This document shows positions 18,320-27,963 of a stretch of 64,000 bases of DNA, one piece after another. The notes beneath the pieces were generated by a model. That model did not search any database. It was not told the DNA's origin and saw only the letters and a list, made by a program, of their open reading frames with translations. The first letter of the stretch is position 1. Every line of letters starts with the position of its first letter. A program made the position numbers and the translations under genes. Source of the DNA: Pseudoalteromonas sp. XMcav2-N (GTDB taxonomy: Bacteria; Pseudomonadota; Gammaproteobacteria; Enterobacterales; Alteromonadaceae); NCBI RefSeq assembly GCF_024124545.1, contig NZ_JAMXSF010000002.1, positions 351,157 to 415,156 on the forward strand, written 5' to 3'.

Positions 18320-19663
18320 ATGCTTGATACCCTACTGTTGTCGCGTATTCAATTTGCGGCAAATATAAGCTTTCATATTCTTTTTCCTACCATCACCATC
18401 GCTTTGGCCTGGTTTCTGGTGTTCTTCAAATTCCGTTACGACCGAACCGGCGAAGCGGTATGGCTTCGGGCATATCGGTTTTGGGTTAAGATATTTGCCC
18501 TTACTTTTGCACTCGGAGTAGTCAGTGGTATTACCATGTCTTTTCAGTTTGGTACCAACTGGCCCGGCTTTATGGAACGCGTCGGCAATATTGCCGGACC
18601 CTTACTGGGCTACGAAGTACTTACCGCCTTTTTTATGGAAGCCACCTTTTTAGGCATTATGCTGTTTGGCATGAAACGTGTCAGTCCACGCCTGCATACC
18701 TTTGCGACACTGATAGTAGCCATAGGCACCACATTATCGGCTTTTTGGATTTTGTCTTTAAACAGCTGGCTACAAACCCCGACTGGATACACGCTTGTCG
18801 ATGGGGTGTTCTATCCCAAAGACTGGTTTGAGATCATCTTCAATCCGTCATTCGGTTATCGCTTTTTCCATATGTTACTGGCAAGCGGGCTCACCGCGTC
18901 TTTTCTGATGGCTGGAATAAGTGCTTATCGACTGCTTAAAGAGGACCATAAACACGCCCCTAGACTAACCTTGAAAGTATCGCTTACGGTCGCAGCCATG
19001 CTCGCCCCGATGCAAATGTTTGTCGGCGATCTGCATGGTCTGAACACCTTCGAGCACCAACCTCAAAAAGTGGCCGCGATGGAAGGTGTCTGGAAAACCG
19101 AACAAGGTGCGCCTTTGTTACTCTTTGCCATACCGGATGAGCAAAGCAGAACCAATCACTTTGAAATCGCCATTCCTAATTTGGCTAGCCTGATCCTGAC
19201 ACACGATGCACAAGGCGAAATCAAAGGGCTTAATGAATTTAAAGGGGAACATCCTCCGGTTAAACCTGTGTTTTTTGGTTTTAGGATCATGGTGGGTATA
19301 GGCGTTTTAATGATACTCGTCGCCTTAGTGACCCGTTATACCTTATGGAAGCACTCGATCCTCCCGACCTGGCAACTTAAAGCCTTAGTAGTCATGACAT
19401 TTTCAGGATGGATTGCCACGCTGGCAGGCTGGTATGTCACTGAAATTGGCCGCCAGCCGTTTATGGTCAGTGGTCTGGTTAAAATTGAGGAGCTGGTTAC
19501 AAACGTCCCCAGTGAACACGTCTTGCTGACCTTGATTGGTTACCTGACTTTATATGCAGTTTTGCTGGCAGCTTACATCAAAACGCTGTTCTACACCGCG
19601 CGCAATGCCGTTCAAGTTGAAGAGTATCAGACAACACCGGTTCAGGGAGGCCAATATGTTTAG
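18320..19663 (+). CDS. cioA: Cytochrome bd-type quinol oxidase subunit I, CIO type
   Basis: This membrane subunit binds the hemes and oxidises quinol while reducing oxygen to water. It is 447 residues with about nine transmembrane helices. His19 in SFHILFPT is the conserved heme ligand, the second helix region GIEMSFQFGTNWPGF-like segment is present as GITMSFQFGTNWPGF, and GLNTFEHQPQKVAAMEG marks the quinol (Q) loop. The Q loop is short compared with E. coli CydA (522 residues), which places it in the CIO/short-loop group often resistant to cyanide. The ATG at 18320 follows GAGGTG. It overlaps cioB by eight bases. Low-oxygen or inhibitor stress use is inferred from the family. Confidence 0.94.
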   Translation: MLDTLLLSRIQFAANISFHILFPTITIALAWFLVFFKFRYDRTGEAVWLRAYRFWVKIFALTFALGVVSGITMSFQFGTNWPGFMERVGNIAGPLLGYEVLTAFFMEATFLGIMLFGMKRVSPRLHTFATLIVAIGTTLSAFWILSLNSWLQTPTGYTLVDGVFYPKDWFEIIFNPSFGYRFFHMLLASGLTASFLMAGISAYRLLKEDHKHAPRLTLKVSLTVAAMLAPMQMFVGDLHGLNTFEHQPQKVAAMEGVWKTEQGAPLLLFAIPDEQSRTNHFEIAIPNLASLILTHDAQGEIKGLNEFKGEHPPVKPVFFGFRIMVGIGVLMILVALVTRYTLWKHSILPTWQLKALVVMTFSGWIATLAGWYVTEIGRQPFMVSGLVKIEELVTNVPSEHVLLTLIGYLTLYAVLLAAYIKTLFYTARNAVQVEEYQTTPVQGGQYV

Positions 19664-20654
19664 CGCTGAATATCTTGCTTTACTTTATAGTGCGCTGATG
19701 GCACTGGCGATTATCGTTTACGCTGTACTGGACGGCTATGATCTGGGGGTCGGTATTTTGTTGCCGGGTAATAATAAACCCGCAGCGGATACCATGATAG
19801 CGTCAATTGGTCCTTTCTGGGATGCCAATGAAACCTGGCTGGTGCTGGCTGTTGGCCTTGCATTAATCGCGTTTCCTACCGCCCACTCGATTATCTTACA
19901 GGCGCTCTATTTGCCCATTGCGTTTATGTTGCTGGGATTAATTTTAAGAGGGGTCGCTTTTGATTTTCGCGCCAAAGCGAAAACTCGTTACCGGCAAACC
20001 TGGGATCGTTGTTTCAAGTTGGGCAGTCTGGTCACCGCCTTTACCCAAGGATATATGCTGGGCCTGTATGTGATGTCTTTTGAACACAGCCTGGCGAGTC
20101 ACCTGTTTGCTACGCTCAGTGGTGTTGGCGTGATTGCGGCTTACACCTTAATAGGCGCAGGCTGGCTGATCATGAAGTGCGAAGGTGAAATACAAAGCGC
20201 TGCTATCCGCTGGTGTCGACTGAGTAACCTCATTGCTTTGCTGGGCGTACTGGCGGTTTCTGTGGTTAATCCGCTGATTAATGCTTACGTTCAGACACGC
20301 TGGTTTGGTACCGGGATAAGCCTGTTACTGCTGCCACTGCCATTAATCTGTATGGTGCTCTTTGTCATACAAGACAGAGTGTTAGTAAAACTCAATGATA
20401 ACCCTAGCCATGGTTGCTGGTTACCTTTTGCCATCACAGTGATGATATTTTTACTGTGCTTCTTTGGCCTGGTATACAGCTTCTTCCCATATGTTGTACC
20501 AGGTACGCTCACCATATTCGAGGCTCTTGCCGATCCGTCTGCCCTCACCTTTATGCTCTACGGCGTAGTGCTGGTGGTGCCGGCTATCATTGGCTACACG
20601 TTGTTTTCTTATCGGGTTTTCTGGGGAAAAACTCAGGACCTGAGCTACTACTGA
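19656..20654 (+). CDS. cioB: Cytochrome bd-type quinol oxidase subunit II
   Basis: The 332-residue subunit II pairs with CioA in the inner membrane. It has about eight to nine helices and the family segments AVLDGYDLGVGILLP, IGPFWDANETWLVLAVG and the FDFRAKAK loop. The ATG at 19656 is chosen because CAGGGAGG lies just upstream and the gene then overlaps the cioA stop by eight bases, a sign of translational coupling. A longer frame from 19554 would run inside cioA. No CydX-like small third subunit is visible between cioB and the terminator. Confidence 0.94.
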   Translation: MFSAEYLALLYSALMALAIIVYAVLDGYDLGVGILLPGNNKPAADTMIASIGPFWDANETWLVLAVGLALIAFPTAHSIILQALYLPIAFMLLGLILRGVAFDFRAKAKTRYRQTWDRCFKLGSLVTAFTQGYMLGLYVMSFEHSLASHLFATLSGVGVIAAYTLIGAGWLIMKCEGEIQSAAIRWCRLSNLIALLGVLAVSVVNPLINAYVQTRWFGTGISLLLLPLPLICMVLFVIQDRVLVKLNDNPSHGCWLPFAITVMIFLLCFFGLVYSFFPYVVPGTLTIFEALADPSALTFMLYGVVLVVPAIIGYTLFSYRVFWGKTQDLSYY

Positions 20655-20677
20655 TTTTCACTTGCATTAGCCCAACC

Positions 20678-20706
20678 AAAAAGGCAGCCCGCACGCTGCC
20701 TTTTTT
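20678..20706. terminator. Bidirectional terminator after cioB
   Basis: GGCAGC (20683-20688) pairs with GCTGCC (20695-20700) and is flanked by A5 and T6, so it can work for cioB and for the convergent mltB-like gene. Confidence 0.9.
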
Positions 20707-20729
20707 ATTGTTGCTTTCTATCTGAACGA

Positions 20730-21749
20730 CTAGATTTTCGGATAGCCGATACGATCAGATAAATAACCTACACTGGTTGCGAAATAGTAGCTGCGGTTCC
20801 AGTTCATCAGCGCTTTGTAGTTGTTGTAAGCCAGATACATACGACCGTTCATATCATCGGGCATGACTAACGCAGCGCTAATATTTACCTTAGGTAAGTC
20901 GGTGCCGTCTGTACGTCTTACACCCAGGCTCTGCCACTCTTCGAGTGAGCGCTCAGAATCACGCCAGAACTCCAGCCATTGCTTGTGGTTTTTCGAACCG
21001 CGTTTGAGCACATACTGGCTCGGGAAGTCCTCTGGTAATTTTACCTGGCGACCCCAGGTCAGGTTATCGTTCCAGCCCACGCTTTTAAGGTAGTTTGCTA
21101 TCGATGCTAATGCATCTTCTTTGCTGGTCCAGATATCCTTTTTACCATCATTGTTATAATCGACAGCATAAGAATTAAAAGAAGTTGGCATAAACTGTGA
21201 TTGGCCCATGGCGCCGGCCCAGGAGCCTTTGAAGTTGTCAATATCGACATGGCCATCTTTGAGAATGTCCAATGCTGCCCACAACTGGCGTTTATAGAGC
21301 GCTTCACGACGACCATCAAACGCCAAAGTAACGAGTGAGCTGATCACTGGGTAGCCGCCCTGGACGCGACCAAAGCTACTTTCAAGTCCCCACAAGGCAA
21401 CAATAAAGCGCCCCTGCACGCCAAAGTCTTGGCTGATTTTATCCAGCAGCTCTTTGTTTTCTTTGTACAGCTTTCTTGCTCGCTGAACTTTCCAGTCTGG
21501 TACGCGTTTAGGCAAATAAGTTTCCAGCGTCTCAACTATTTCAGGCTGGTTCTTATCCTGTTTAATCACTTTCTTTTTAAATTTGACCGTACTAAACGCC
21601 CTTTCAATCAGAGCCTGCTCATAGCCTCTTTCCAGGGCTTCAGCTTTTAGCACCTCTACGTAACTATCAAAACGCGCCTGATCATCTGCTTTAACGGTTT
21701 GCGATGCCAGACATAAAGATACTAATATTGCGGATAGTGTTTTAGTCAC
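20730..21749 (-). CDS. Periplasmic lytic murein transglycosylase, MltB/GH103 type
   Basis: This enzyme should cut peptidoglycan between MurNAc and GlcNAc with formation of 1,6-anhydroMurNAc. It has 339 residues with a signal peptide of about 21 residues (ending TVKA) and no lipobox, so it is soluble in the periplasm. The catalytic acid is Glu123 in ALWGLESSFG, and GAMGQSQFMPTSF plus VDYNNDGKKDIW are family hallmarks. The start is GTG at 21749 with GGAGTAAAAA upstream, and it overlaps the end of ycgL by eight bases, so the two are coupled. It lacks the C-terminal peptidoglycan-binding domain of some relatives. Confidence 0.92.
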   Translation of the reverse strand: MTKTLSAILVSLCLASQTVKADDQARFDSYVEVLKAEALERGYEQALIERAFSTVKFKKKVIKQDKNQPEIVETLETYLPKRVPDWKVQRARKLYKENKELLDKISQDFGVQGRFIVALWGLESSFGRVQGGYPVISSLVTLAFDGRREALYKRQLWAALDILKDGHVDIDNFKGSWAGAMGQSQFMPTSFNSYAVDYNNDGKKDIWTSKEDALASIANYLKSVGWNDNLTWGRQVKLPEDFPSQYVLKRGSKNHKQWLEFWRDSERSLEEWQSLGVRRTDGTDLPKVNISAALVMPDDMNGRMYLAYNNYKALMNWNRSYYFATSVGYLSDRIGYPKI

Positions 21750-22023
21750 TTTTTACTCCGTTTTGTCTTTTTAATTCGTCCAGAAGATTTTCTTGTGGAG
21801 GCGGCAGCTGCAAATAAAACCCATCGTCGATTAATTTTTGCTTAACGTTACTTAAATCAGCAACCCCGAGTTTGGTGCGTTTTGCTAAATCCACAATGAT
21901 TACGAATATAGGCGTACCAAAAGTCGCCATTAAAGGGTCAGGGACTTTGCTAAAATCGTCTCGTTTTTCAATAAAAAGATAAGTATCGGCTTTTTTACTA
22001 CTTTTATATACTGCGGCTAGCAT
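21742..22023 (-). CDS. ycgL: YcgL domain protein
   Basis: The 93-residue protein matches the YcgL family, which is widespread in gammaproteobacteria and often next to minC. Recognisable parts are the N-terminal MLAAVYKSSKKADTYLFI, LMATFGTPIFVI, and YLQLPPPQENLL near the C terminus. The structure of relatives is known but the function is not. The ATG at 22023 follows AGGG. It is divergent from minC and overlaps the transglycosylase downstream. Confidence 0.9.
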   Translation of the reverse strand: MLAAVYKSSKKADTYLFIEKRDDFSKVPDPLMATFGTPIFVIIVDLAKRTKLGVADLSNVKQKLIDDGFYLQLPPPQENLLDELKRQNGVKSD

Positions 22024-22116
22024 TATAACCCTATAAAATCTTGCTAATCTGAGAGCAGCACTATACCATGACCTATATAATATTTGGAAAGTTTTGCGAC
22101 TCTCAAACGTACAGAG

Positions 22117-22140
22117 TACGGGGTCAGAACAATATTAATC
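22117..22140. repeat. Possible remnant of a RAYT/REP-type element end
   Basis: The stretch around GGGGTCAGAACAATATTAAT just upstream of minC resembles the GGGGTCAGA-type termini that I associate with REP-associated tyrosine transposase elements in gammaproteobacteria. No transposase or mirrored second end is visible here. The call rests on recall of the motif only. Confidence 0.25.
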
Positions 22141-22166
22141 AGAGTTCGCACTGGTATTGAGCGCTT

Positions 22167-22868
22167 ATGTCTACACAGTCTTTTGAATTGAAGGGAAACC
22201 TGTTTACACTCTCAGTTTTACACCTCTTCGACGCCGACCTTGGCAATGTAAAGCAACAACTGAGTGATAAAATTTCCCAGGCTCCTAAGTTTTTTAAAGG
22301 AGCGCCTATCGTCATCAATCTTGCCGACGTCCAGGAACAGAGCATTGTCCTCAGCGATTTAAAACGCATTCTTGCAGAGCTGGCACTGAATCCGGTTGGT
22401 ATATGTAATGGTACAGAACAGCATAATGCTGAGGCGAAAGAAATTGGCTTGTCCGTACTTAACTATACTAAAGACGTTAAGCCTGTGACTCAGGACAGTC
22501 CTGACACGCAGGTGGTAGAAAAAGAAGTCTATCTCGGCGCCCAGGTTATCAACAGCACAGTTCGATCCGGGCAACAAATTTATGCGAAGGATCGGGACCT
22601 CATTGTACTGGGGGCTGTCAGTCATGGGGCGGAGGTCATTGCCGATGGCAATATTCACATCTATGGCACGCTCAGAGGACGTGCTATTGCTGGTGCGCAA
22701 GGAAATCACGAGGCTAGCATTTACTGCCAAAAGCTTGAAGCAGAACTTGTTTCAGTAGGTGGCAGTTATTGGATCAGTGACTCTTTACAAGGAGAACACT
22801 GGGGCAAAGCCTGCCAGATTTCACAAAATAACGAATCATTAGAATTAACAGCATTGGTCAAAGGATAA
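22167..22868 (+). CDS. minC: Septum site-determining protein MinC
   Basis: MinC inhibits FtsZ ring formation near the poles in partnership with MinD. The 233-residue protein has an N-terminal FtsZ-interacting domain (FELKGNLFTLSVLHLF) and a C-terminal beta-helix with the repeated turns GAQVINSTVRSGQQIYA, RDLIVLGAVSHGAEVIADGNIHIYG and LRGRAIAGAQGN that bind MinD. The ATG at 22167 gives the usual family length. It leads the minCDE operon, five bases before minD. Confidence 0.97.
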   Translation: MSTQSFELKGNLFTLSVLHLFDADLGNVKQQLSDKISQAPKFFKGAPIVINLADVQEQSIVLSDLKRILAELALNPVGICNGTEQHNAEAKEIGLSVLNYTKDVKPVTQDSPDTQVVEKEVYLGAQVINSTVRSGQQIYAKDRDLIVLGAVSHGAEVIADGNIHIYGTLRGRAIAGAQGNHEASIYCQKLEAELVSVGGSYWISDSLQGEHWGKACQISQNNESLELTALVKG

Positions 22869-22873
22869 TTCAG

Positions 22874-23683
22874 ATGGCAAAGATTATTGTCGTAACTTCA
22901 GGTAAAGGTGGTGTAGGTAAAACCACATCAAGTGCAGCGATCGGTACAGGTCTGGCACTTAAAGGATACAAAACAGCCATTATCGACTTTGATATTGGCC
23001 TGCGTAATTTAGATCTTATCATGGGCTGTGAACGTCGCGTAGTCTATGATTTTGTCAACGTCATTAATGGCGAAGCCAATTTGAATCAGGCACTGATAAA
23101 AGATAAGCGTGTTGAGAAGCTTTATATTTTGCCAGCTTCACAAACTCGAGACAAAGACGCTCTGACGAAAGAAGGCGTTGAGCGCGTATTAAGAGAGATG
23201 TCGGAAGACTTCGATTTCATCATCTGCGATTCACCTGCGGGCATTGAGGCCGGTGCAATGATGGCCTTATATTTCGCTGACGAAGCAATTGTTACAACGA
23301 ATCCTGAAGTCTCCTCTGTACGTGACTCGGATCGCATTTTGGGTATTTTGCAAAGTAAATCAAAGCGTGCGGAAGATGGCCTTGATCCGGTCAAAGAGCA
23401 TTTGTTGCTTACCCGTTATAACCCAGAGCGAGTCGAAAGTGGCGACATGTTATCGGTCGAAGACGTCCAGGAAATTTTGGCCATCGATCTGCTTGGCGTG
23501 ATCCCTGAGTCTAAAGCGGTATTAAATGCGTCTAACTCAGGACAACCCGTTATTCTGGATACAGAGTCGGATGCAGGCCAGGCATATAGTGATGCCATCA
23601 ATCGTTTGCTAGGCGAAATCGTCGACTTCAGGTTTTTAAGTGTTGAAAAGAAAGGACTGCTAAAGCGGATTTTTGGAGGTTAA
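22874..23683 (+). CDS. minD: Septum site-determining ATPase MinD
   Basis: MinD is a membrane-bound ATPase that recruits MinC and oscillates with MinE. The 269-residue protein has the deviant Walker [10 protein letters not shown] near residue 10, the [11 protein letters not shown] segment, DSPAGIE switch and a C-terminal amphipathic helix ([11 protein letters not shown]) for membrane binding. It lies between minC and minE with spacing under ten bases on both sides, so the three are one transcript. Confidence 0.98.
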   Translation: MAKIIVVTSGKGGVGKTTSSAAIGTGLALKGYKTAIIDFDIGLRNLDLIMGCERRVVYDFVNVINGEANLNQALIKDKRVEKLYILPASQTRDKDALTKEGVERVLREMSEDFDFIICDSPAGIEAGAMMALYFADEAIVTTNPEVSSVRDSDRILGILQSKSKRAEDGLDPVKEHLLLTRYNPERVESGDMLSVEDVQEILAIDLLGVIPESKAVLNASNSGQPVILDTESDAGQAYSDAINRLLGEIVDFRFLSVEKKGLLKRIFGG

Positions 23684-23684
23684 T

Positions 23685-23948
23685 GTGTCTTTACTTGATT
23701 ATTTTCGATCCGAGAAAAAGTCCAGCGCATCGCTGGCTAAAGAGCGGCTACAAATAATCGTTGCCCATGAACGCTCAAAGCGAGGCACTCCCGATTATCT
23801 GCCACAATTAAAACAAGACATTCTCGAAGTGATCCGTAAGTATGTCAAGGTTGACTCAGATGCGGTCAATGTGCAGTTTGAGCAGAATGAAGATGATCTA
23901 GCTGTACTGGAACTCAATGTCACGTTGCCCGATGATGAGCAAAAATAA
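23685..23948 (+). CDS. minE: Cell division topological specificity factor MinE
   Basis: MinE stimulates MinD ATPase and restricts MinCD to the poles. The protein starts [29 protein letters not shown], the canonical N terminus that carries the anti-MinCD helix, and is 87 residues. The GTG at 23685 is chosen because GGAGG ends five bases before it and because the family begins exactly there; the frame could be read upstream from a TTG inside minD but without support. It ends at a strong terminator. Confidence 0.96.
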   Translation: MSLLDYFRSEKKSSASLAKERLQIIVAHERSKRGTPDYLPQLKQDILEVIRKYVKVDSDAVNVQFEQNEDDLAVLELNVTLPDDEQK

Positions 23949-23960
23949 CATCTAAACAGA

Positions 23961-23992
23961 AACGCCGCTTTATACGCGGCGTTTTTCTTTTT
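23961..23992 (+). terminator. Terminator of the minCDE operon
   Basis: AACGCCGC (23961-23968) pairs perfectly with GCGGCGTT (23976-23983) around a 7-base loop, followed by T-rich sequence. It also separates the convergent rnd gene. Confidence 0.9.
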
Positions 23993-23999
23993 CAGCGAC

Positions 24000-25130
24000 T
24001 CATATTTGCCATTTAGACAGTGCGTCTTTTAGCACGTCGTGGCGCCAGCCAAGAAACAAGTCTGGCTTCATAAAAGAATTCCTTTGCTCGGCGTCCAGCT
24101 TCCAGTTCCACCCGATAACCTGATTAATTTGCTTTTTAGATGCGAACACATCCAACGGAATATTCTTTTGTCTGGCGACTTCAGAAATTGTCTGTTTTAT
24201 CTCCTTTGCTGCCCCCTTGTAGCCTGGATAATCAATCAGTCGCTGAACGCGCGCTGGCCATTCAGACTCTGCGACTGCTTTTCCTGCTTCAATACACGCC
24301 AATATTTCTTTGCCCGAGCGGTTCACTTCCATAGACTCAACACCAGGAATATTTCGCAGGCTGTTTAGAGAGCTCGGTCTGCGTTTCGCAATCTCTACCA
24401 TATTGTGCTCTTTGAGTACGAAGTTAAGCGCAAGATTCTTTTTCTCAGCTTTGTTCTGCCGCCAGCTTGCAAGTTCACGAAGAACAGCCAGATCTCTGGA
24501 CTTTAATTGCCAGACATTTTTAATATTGAGATACAGATAAGCATTTGGCGTTTTGAAAGCACGTTTATCCGCAATAAGCTGTGATTCCGAGATCACTATG
24601 TCACTCAGGCCTCTGTCAGCTATTTTACTGCTGATTTCTTCATAGCAAGGAAGCAAATAGAATACGTCTGCTGCGGCATATTCTAGTTGACTTGCCTGCA
24701 GCGGGCGTTTAAGCCAATCGGTTCTGGACATACTCTTATCGAGCTCAATATCGAGCATTGACTTAACCATATTGGCAAAGCCAACACAATTGCCTTCACC
24801 AAGTAACTGCAGTGCAAACTGAGTGTCAAATAAAGGGGTTGGCACAAAGCCCGCAAACTTTTGAAAGACTTCTATGTCTTCAGAGGGCGAATGCAACACT
24901 TTCACAATGCTTTCATCACGAAGTAAATGCCATAACCCTGAAAAATCAAGCTCGCTTAAAGGGTCAATCAGCGCCAGATGCTCGCCATCATAGACCTGGA
25001 TTAAGGCAATCTCAGGATACAGGGTCCTGCGGCGCATAAACTCCGTGTCTATCGCCAGGACCTGACTGTCTGAGATTTTTCCTGTAAAGGCATCGAGCTC
25101 GGCTTGCTGCTGGATAAATTGATACTGCAC
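24000..25130 (-). CDS. rnd: Ribonuclease D
   Basis: RNase D is a 3'-5' exonuclease that trims tRNA precursors and other small RNAs. The 376-residue protein has the DEDDy exonuclease domain with Asp28/Glu30 (AIDTEF), Asp85 (HSPSEDIEVF), and Tyr151/Asp155 (LEYAAADVFYLL), then an HRDC domain (SRDLAVLRELASWRQ... ) and a second helical domain. The start is GTG at 25130 with GGGAG five bases upstream. It follows fadD on the same strand but a terminator lies between, so it is probably expressed separately. Confidence 0.96.
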   Translation of the reverse strand: MQYQFIQQQAELDAFTGKISDSQVLAIDTEFMRRRTLYPEIALIQVYDGEHLALIDPLSELDFSGLWHLLRDESIVKVLHSPSEDIEVFQKFAGFVPTPLFDTQFALQLLGEGNCVGFANMVKSMLDIELDKSMSRTDWLKRPLQASQLEYAAADVFYLLPCYEEISSKIADRGLSDIVISESQLIADKRAFKTPNAYLYLNIKNVWQLKSRDLAVLRELASWRQNKAEKKNLALNFVLKEHNMVEIAKRRPSSLNSLRNIPGVESMEVNRSGKEILACIEAGKAVAESEWPARVQRLIDYPGYKGAAKEIKQTISEVARQKNIPLDVFASKKQINQVIGWNWKLDAEQRNSFMKPDLFLGWRHDVLKDALSKWQI

Positions 25131-25142
25131 ATTTACTCCCTA

Positions 25143-25168
25143 TAAAAAACCGGCTTTCGCCGGTTTCT
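25143..25168 (-). terminator. Terminator after fadD
   Basis: AAACCGGC (25147-25154) pairs with GCCGGTTT (25159-25166) around a 4-base loop (GAAA on the minus strand). The minus-strand transcript then runs into TTT and A/T-rich sequence, ending fadD before rnd. Confidence 0.88.
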
Positions 25169-25170
25169 TT

Positions 25171-26820
25171 TTACTTTAATGCCCTACGCAATATTTTGCC
25201 GACATTGGTCTTTGGTAATTCATCTCTGAATTCGACCAACTTAGGGACTTTATAATTGGTTAGCTTATCGCGACAATGACCTATTATATCTTTTTCTGTC
25301 AAAGATGGATCCTTTCGCACGACAAAAACTTTAACCTGTTCGCCACTGACCTCGTGTGGCACACCTACAGCAGCCACTTCCAGCACACCATCATGCATCG
25401 CGACCACTTCTTCTATTTCATTCGGAAACACGTTAAAACCAGACACTAAGATCATATCTTTCTTACGGTCAACGATATAGAAGAAGCCTTCTTCATCGTA
25501 GATGGCAATATCACCGGTTGCGAACCAACCGTCTTGCAAGCATTCAGCCGTTGCATCGGGACGATTATAGTAACCAGCCATAACTTGCGGGCCTTTCACA
25601 CATAGCTCACCAGGCTCGCCCAGCGGTACTTCTTCTCCGCTGTCATTGATAACTTTAAGTTCAGTACTTGGTGCTGGTAAACCGATTGAGCCATTGTAGC
25701 CGTCAAGATCCCAGGGGCAAATGGTAACCAAAGGCGCGCATTCTGTCAGGCCATAGCCTTCCATCAGCTTGCTCTTAGTCACAGTCTGCCACCGCTCAGC
25801 AACCGGACGCTGTACCGCCATACCGCCACCAAGCGACATTTTTAAGGTAGAGAAATCTAGCTCTGAGAATCCAGGTGTGTTTAACAACCCGTTAAATAAA
25901 GTGTTGACACCCGTAATGGCCGTAAATGGATACTTTGAAAGCTCTTTGACAAAGCCAGGCATGTCGCGAGGGTTAGTGATCAGAATGTTGTGGCCACCGT
26001 ATTTCATAAAGGTGAGGCAATTCGCAGTTAATGCGAAGATATGATAAAGCGGCAATGCTGTGATTACGACTTCACGCCCTTTATCAAGTACTTTATCAAG
26101 GCAACCTGATACCTGTTCAAGGTTTGCAACCATGTTTCCGTGAGTCAACATTGCCCCTTTAGACACACCCGTTGTGCCGCCTGTGTACTGAAGAAACGCG
26201 AGGTCGTTCAGCGTGATATCAGGTGCCTTATAGTGAGCTGGGTCTGCGCTCATTGCGTGCGCAAAAGGTAAAGCATCAGGAAGCGTATAGTCAGGGACCA
26301 TTTTCTTTAGCTTTTTGACCACAAAGTTGACTAAATGCTTTTTGAACCCACCCAGCATATCTCCAATTTGTGTTACGACGATGTGCTTAACGCCCGTTGT
26401 AGGTAATGCCTTTTCAAGGGTATGCGCAAAGTTCGCCAGTATAAATATTGCTTTCGCTTCAGAATCATTAAGTTGATGTTCGAGCTCTCGCACCGTATAC
26501 AGCGGATTTACGTTCACCACGGTACAACCGGCTCGTAGCACACCCAGAATTGTTACTGGTGTTTGTAACAGATTTGGCATCATAACCGCTACTTTATCCC
26601 CTTTACCTAGTTTAAGGGTATTTTGGATGTAACTGGCAACGGCCTTGGTCGCTTCATCAACTTGTTGGTAAGTCATTGTTTTGCCCATGTTACTATACGC
26701 TGGTAACTGGCCAAACTCTTTAAAACTGTTGTCGAATAATTCTAGCAGCGAGTTGTAGTGTTCTGGGTCGATTGTTTCCGGCATCCCTTCGGGGTAGCGC
26801 TTTAACCAGATTTTTTCCAC
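25171..26820 (-). CDS. fadD: Long-chain fatty acid-CoA ligase
   Basis: FadD activates long-chain fatty acids to acyl-CoA at the inner membrane for beta-oxidation and lipid synthesis. The 549-residue protein has the AMP-binding signature [14 protein letters not shown], the GYGLTECAP motif, [25 protein letters not shown] and a C-terminal lysine region ([10 protein letters not shown]). The start at 26820 gives [14 protein letters not shown], the usual FadD beginning. The upstream region carries an operator-like palindrome. The neighbour upstream is an alpha/beta hydrolase. The gene order fadD-rnd is also found in E. coli. Confidence 0.96.
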   Translation of the reverse strand: MEKIWLKRYPEGMPETIDPEHYNSLLELFDNSFKEFGQLPAYSNMGKTMTYQQVDEATKAVASYIQNTLKLGKGDKVAVMMPNLLQTPVTILGVLRAGCTVVNVNPLYTVRELEHQLNDSEAKAIFILANFAHTLEKALPTTGVKHIVVTQIGDMLGGFKKHLVNFVVKKLKKMVPDYTLPDALPFAHAMSADPAHYKAPDITLNDLAFLQYTGGTTGVSKGAMLTHGNMVANLEQVSGCLDKVLDKGREVVITALPLYHIFALTANCLTFMKYGGHNILITNPRDMPGFVKELSKYPFTAITGVNTLFNGLLNTPGFSELDFSTLKMSLGGGMAVQRPVAERWQTVTKSKLMEGYGLTECAPLVTICPWDLDGYNGSIGLPAPSTELKVINDSGEEVPLGEPGELCVKGPQVMAGYYNRPDATAECLQDGWFATGDIAIYDEEGFFYIVDRKKDMILVSGFNVFPNEIEEVVAMHDGVLEVAAVGVPHEVSGEQVKVFVVRKDPSLTEKDIIGHCRDKLTNYKVPKLVEFRDELPKTNVGKILRRALK

Positions 26821-26859
26821 TCTTAGCTCCTGTGTTCTCGTTATTTTTTATATTGAACT

Positions 26860-26880
26860 TACCTTAATATAATTAAGGTA
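26860..26880. promoter_or_regulatory. Palindrome in the fadD promoter region, candidate operator
   Basis: Two 9-bp perfect arms TACCTTAAT and ATTAAGGTA are separated by ATA and lie 40 bases upstream of the fadD ATG. The site does not match the PsrA or FadR consensus that I know, so the regulator is unidentified. The position suits repression or activation of fadD. Confidence 0.55.
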
Positions 26881-26942
26881 CATAAACAATTGAGTAAATA
26901 CTCTAAAGCTGAGATGGTCCCACATTTGGCATAAATATACAA

Positions 26943-27827
26943 TCAGGAAAGGTTCGGATGTTTAATATGCGTTAAGATCTTCTCTAACACTTGCTCCGGA
27001 TTTTCCATATGACAGTGGTGCCCACCATCGACTTCAATACACGTAAACCTTTTAAAACAATCAGAAAATTGTGTCAAACTATGCTTCATCTGCGCAAAAC
27101 CGGACGCCCCCATTACTGCTAAAGTAGGTGTTTCAATGCCTTGCAGCAAGTTTAACGCCTGAGCACGCGAAAAACGCGTTGTCGAGGGTAGTTTCAATTT
27201 TGGGTCTGTTGTTAACCGTGCCCCCTCCTCACACATGGCAATATTTCGCTCCATTAATATAGCAGCAATTTCTTCGCTGAAATCACTCACTTTCACCCTT
27301 GCCTTAATTATGGCCTGCTTGTCAGCAAAAAGTCGCCTTGGCGCATCAATGTTTTTATCTAATGAGTCTCGCGACGTAAATGCCTGTAGCAACTGTTGCC
27401 TGGCATTTTTATCACTTTGGTACAAAAGCCCTATACCATCGATCAAAGTCAACGACTCGACTTTTTCTTTATATAAGCTTGTAAACAAGCCCCCAACCAA
27501 GGCGCCCATTGAATGGCCGACAATATCACAACGCTCAATGTTCATATAACGAATAAAACTCAAGATATCATAAACATATTCAACAAAATAATAATGAGCG
27601 TCTGGGCCTCGCCAGTTTGATTGGCCGTGCCCTGGGAAATCTAAGGCTATAAACCTGAATTCTGCAAGCTGGTCACTTGGCAATTTCGACAACATAGGCA
27701 CAAAGCTGTTACTATTATCCTGCCAGCCATGAAGCATCAATACCGTCCGCTTCCCCTTGCCCAGCTCCTGGTAAGCGAGCCCGGCAACTTTCCCTTGTTT
27801 TATCTTATTTTTATTAGCAATCAACAT
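26943..27827 (-). CDS. Alpha/beta hydrolase
   Basis: This 294-residue protein is a soluble alpha/beta hydrolase of unknown substrate. The oxyanion segment is MLHGWQDNSNSF, the nucleophile elbow is GHSMG with Ser106, and the catalytic histidine is in the C-terminal GGHHCHMENP. A helical cap lies at about residues 125-200. There is no signal peptide. The gene precedes fadD on the same strand with 122 bases between, so an esterase or thioesterase role connected to lipid use is possible but not shown. The ATG at 27827 has no good ribosome site. Confidence 0.85.
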   Translation of the reverse strand: MLIANKNKIKQGKVAGLAYQELGKGKRTVLMLHGWQDNSNSFVPMLSKLPSDQLAEFRFIALDFPGHGQSNWRGPDAHYYFVEYVYDILSFIRYMNIERCDIVGHSMGALVGGLFTSLYKEKVESLTLIDGIGLLYQSDKNARQQLLQAFTSRDSLDKNIDAPRRLFADKQAIIKARVKVSDFSEEIAAILMERNIAMCEEGARLTTDPKLKLPSTTRFSRAQALNLLQGIETPTLAVMGASGFAQMKHSLTQFSDCFKRFTCIEVDGGHHCHMENPEQVLEKILTHIKHPNLS

Positions 27828-27963
27828 AAATTCATATTCTTATTGAACACTTTACATTAATATTCTACGTATTCTGGCTCGCGTGCAAAGCATTAATCAC
27901 CCATCAACAGTGATTACCCTGGCACTGAGGCGAGCAGACACACGGGAAAATTAAGGACCTTCT

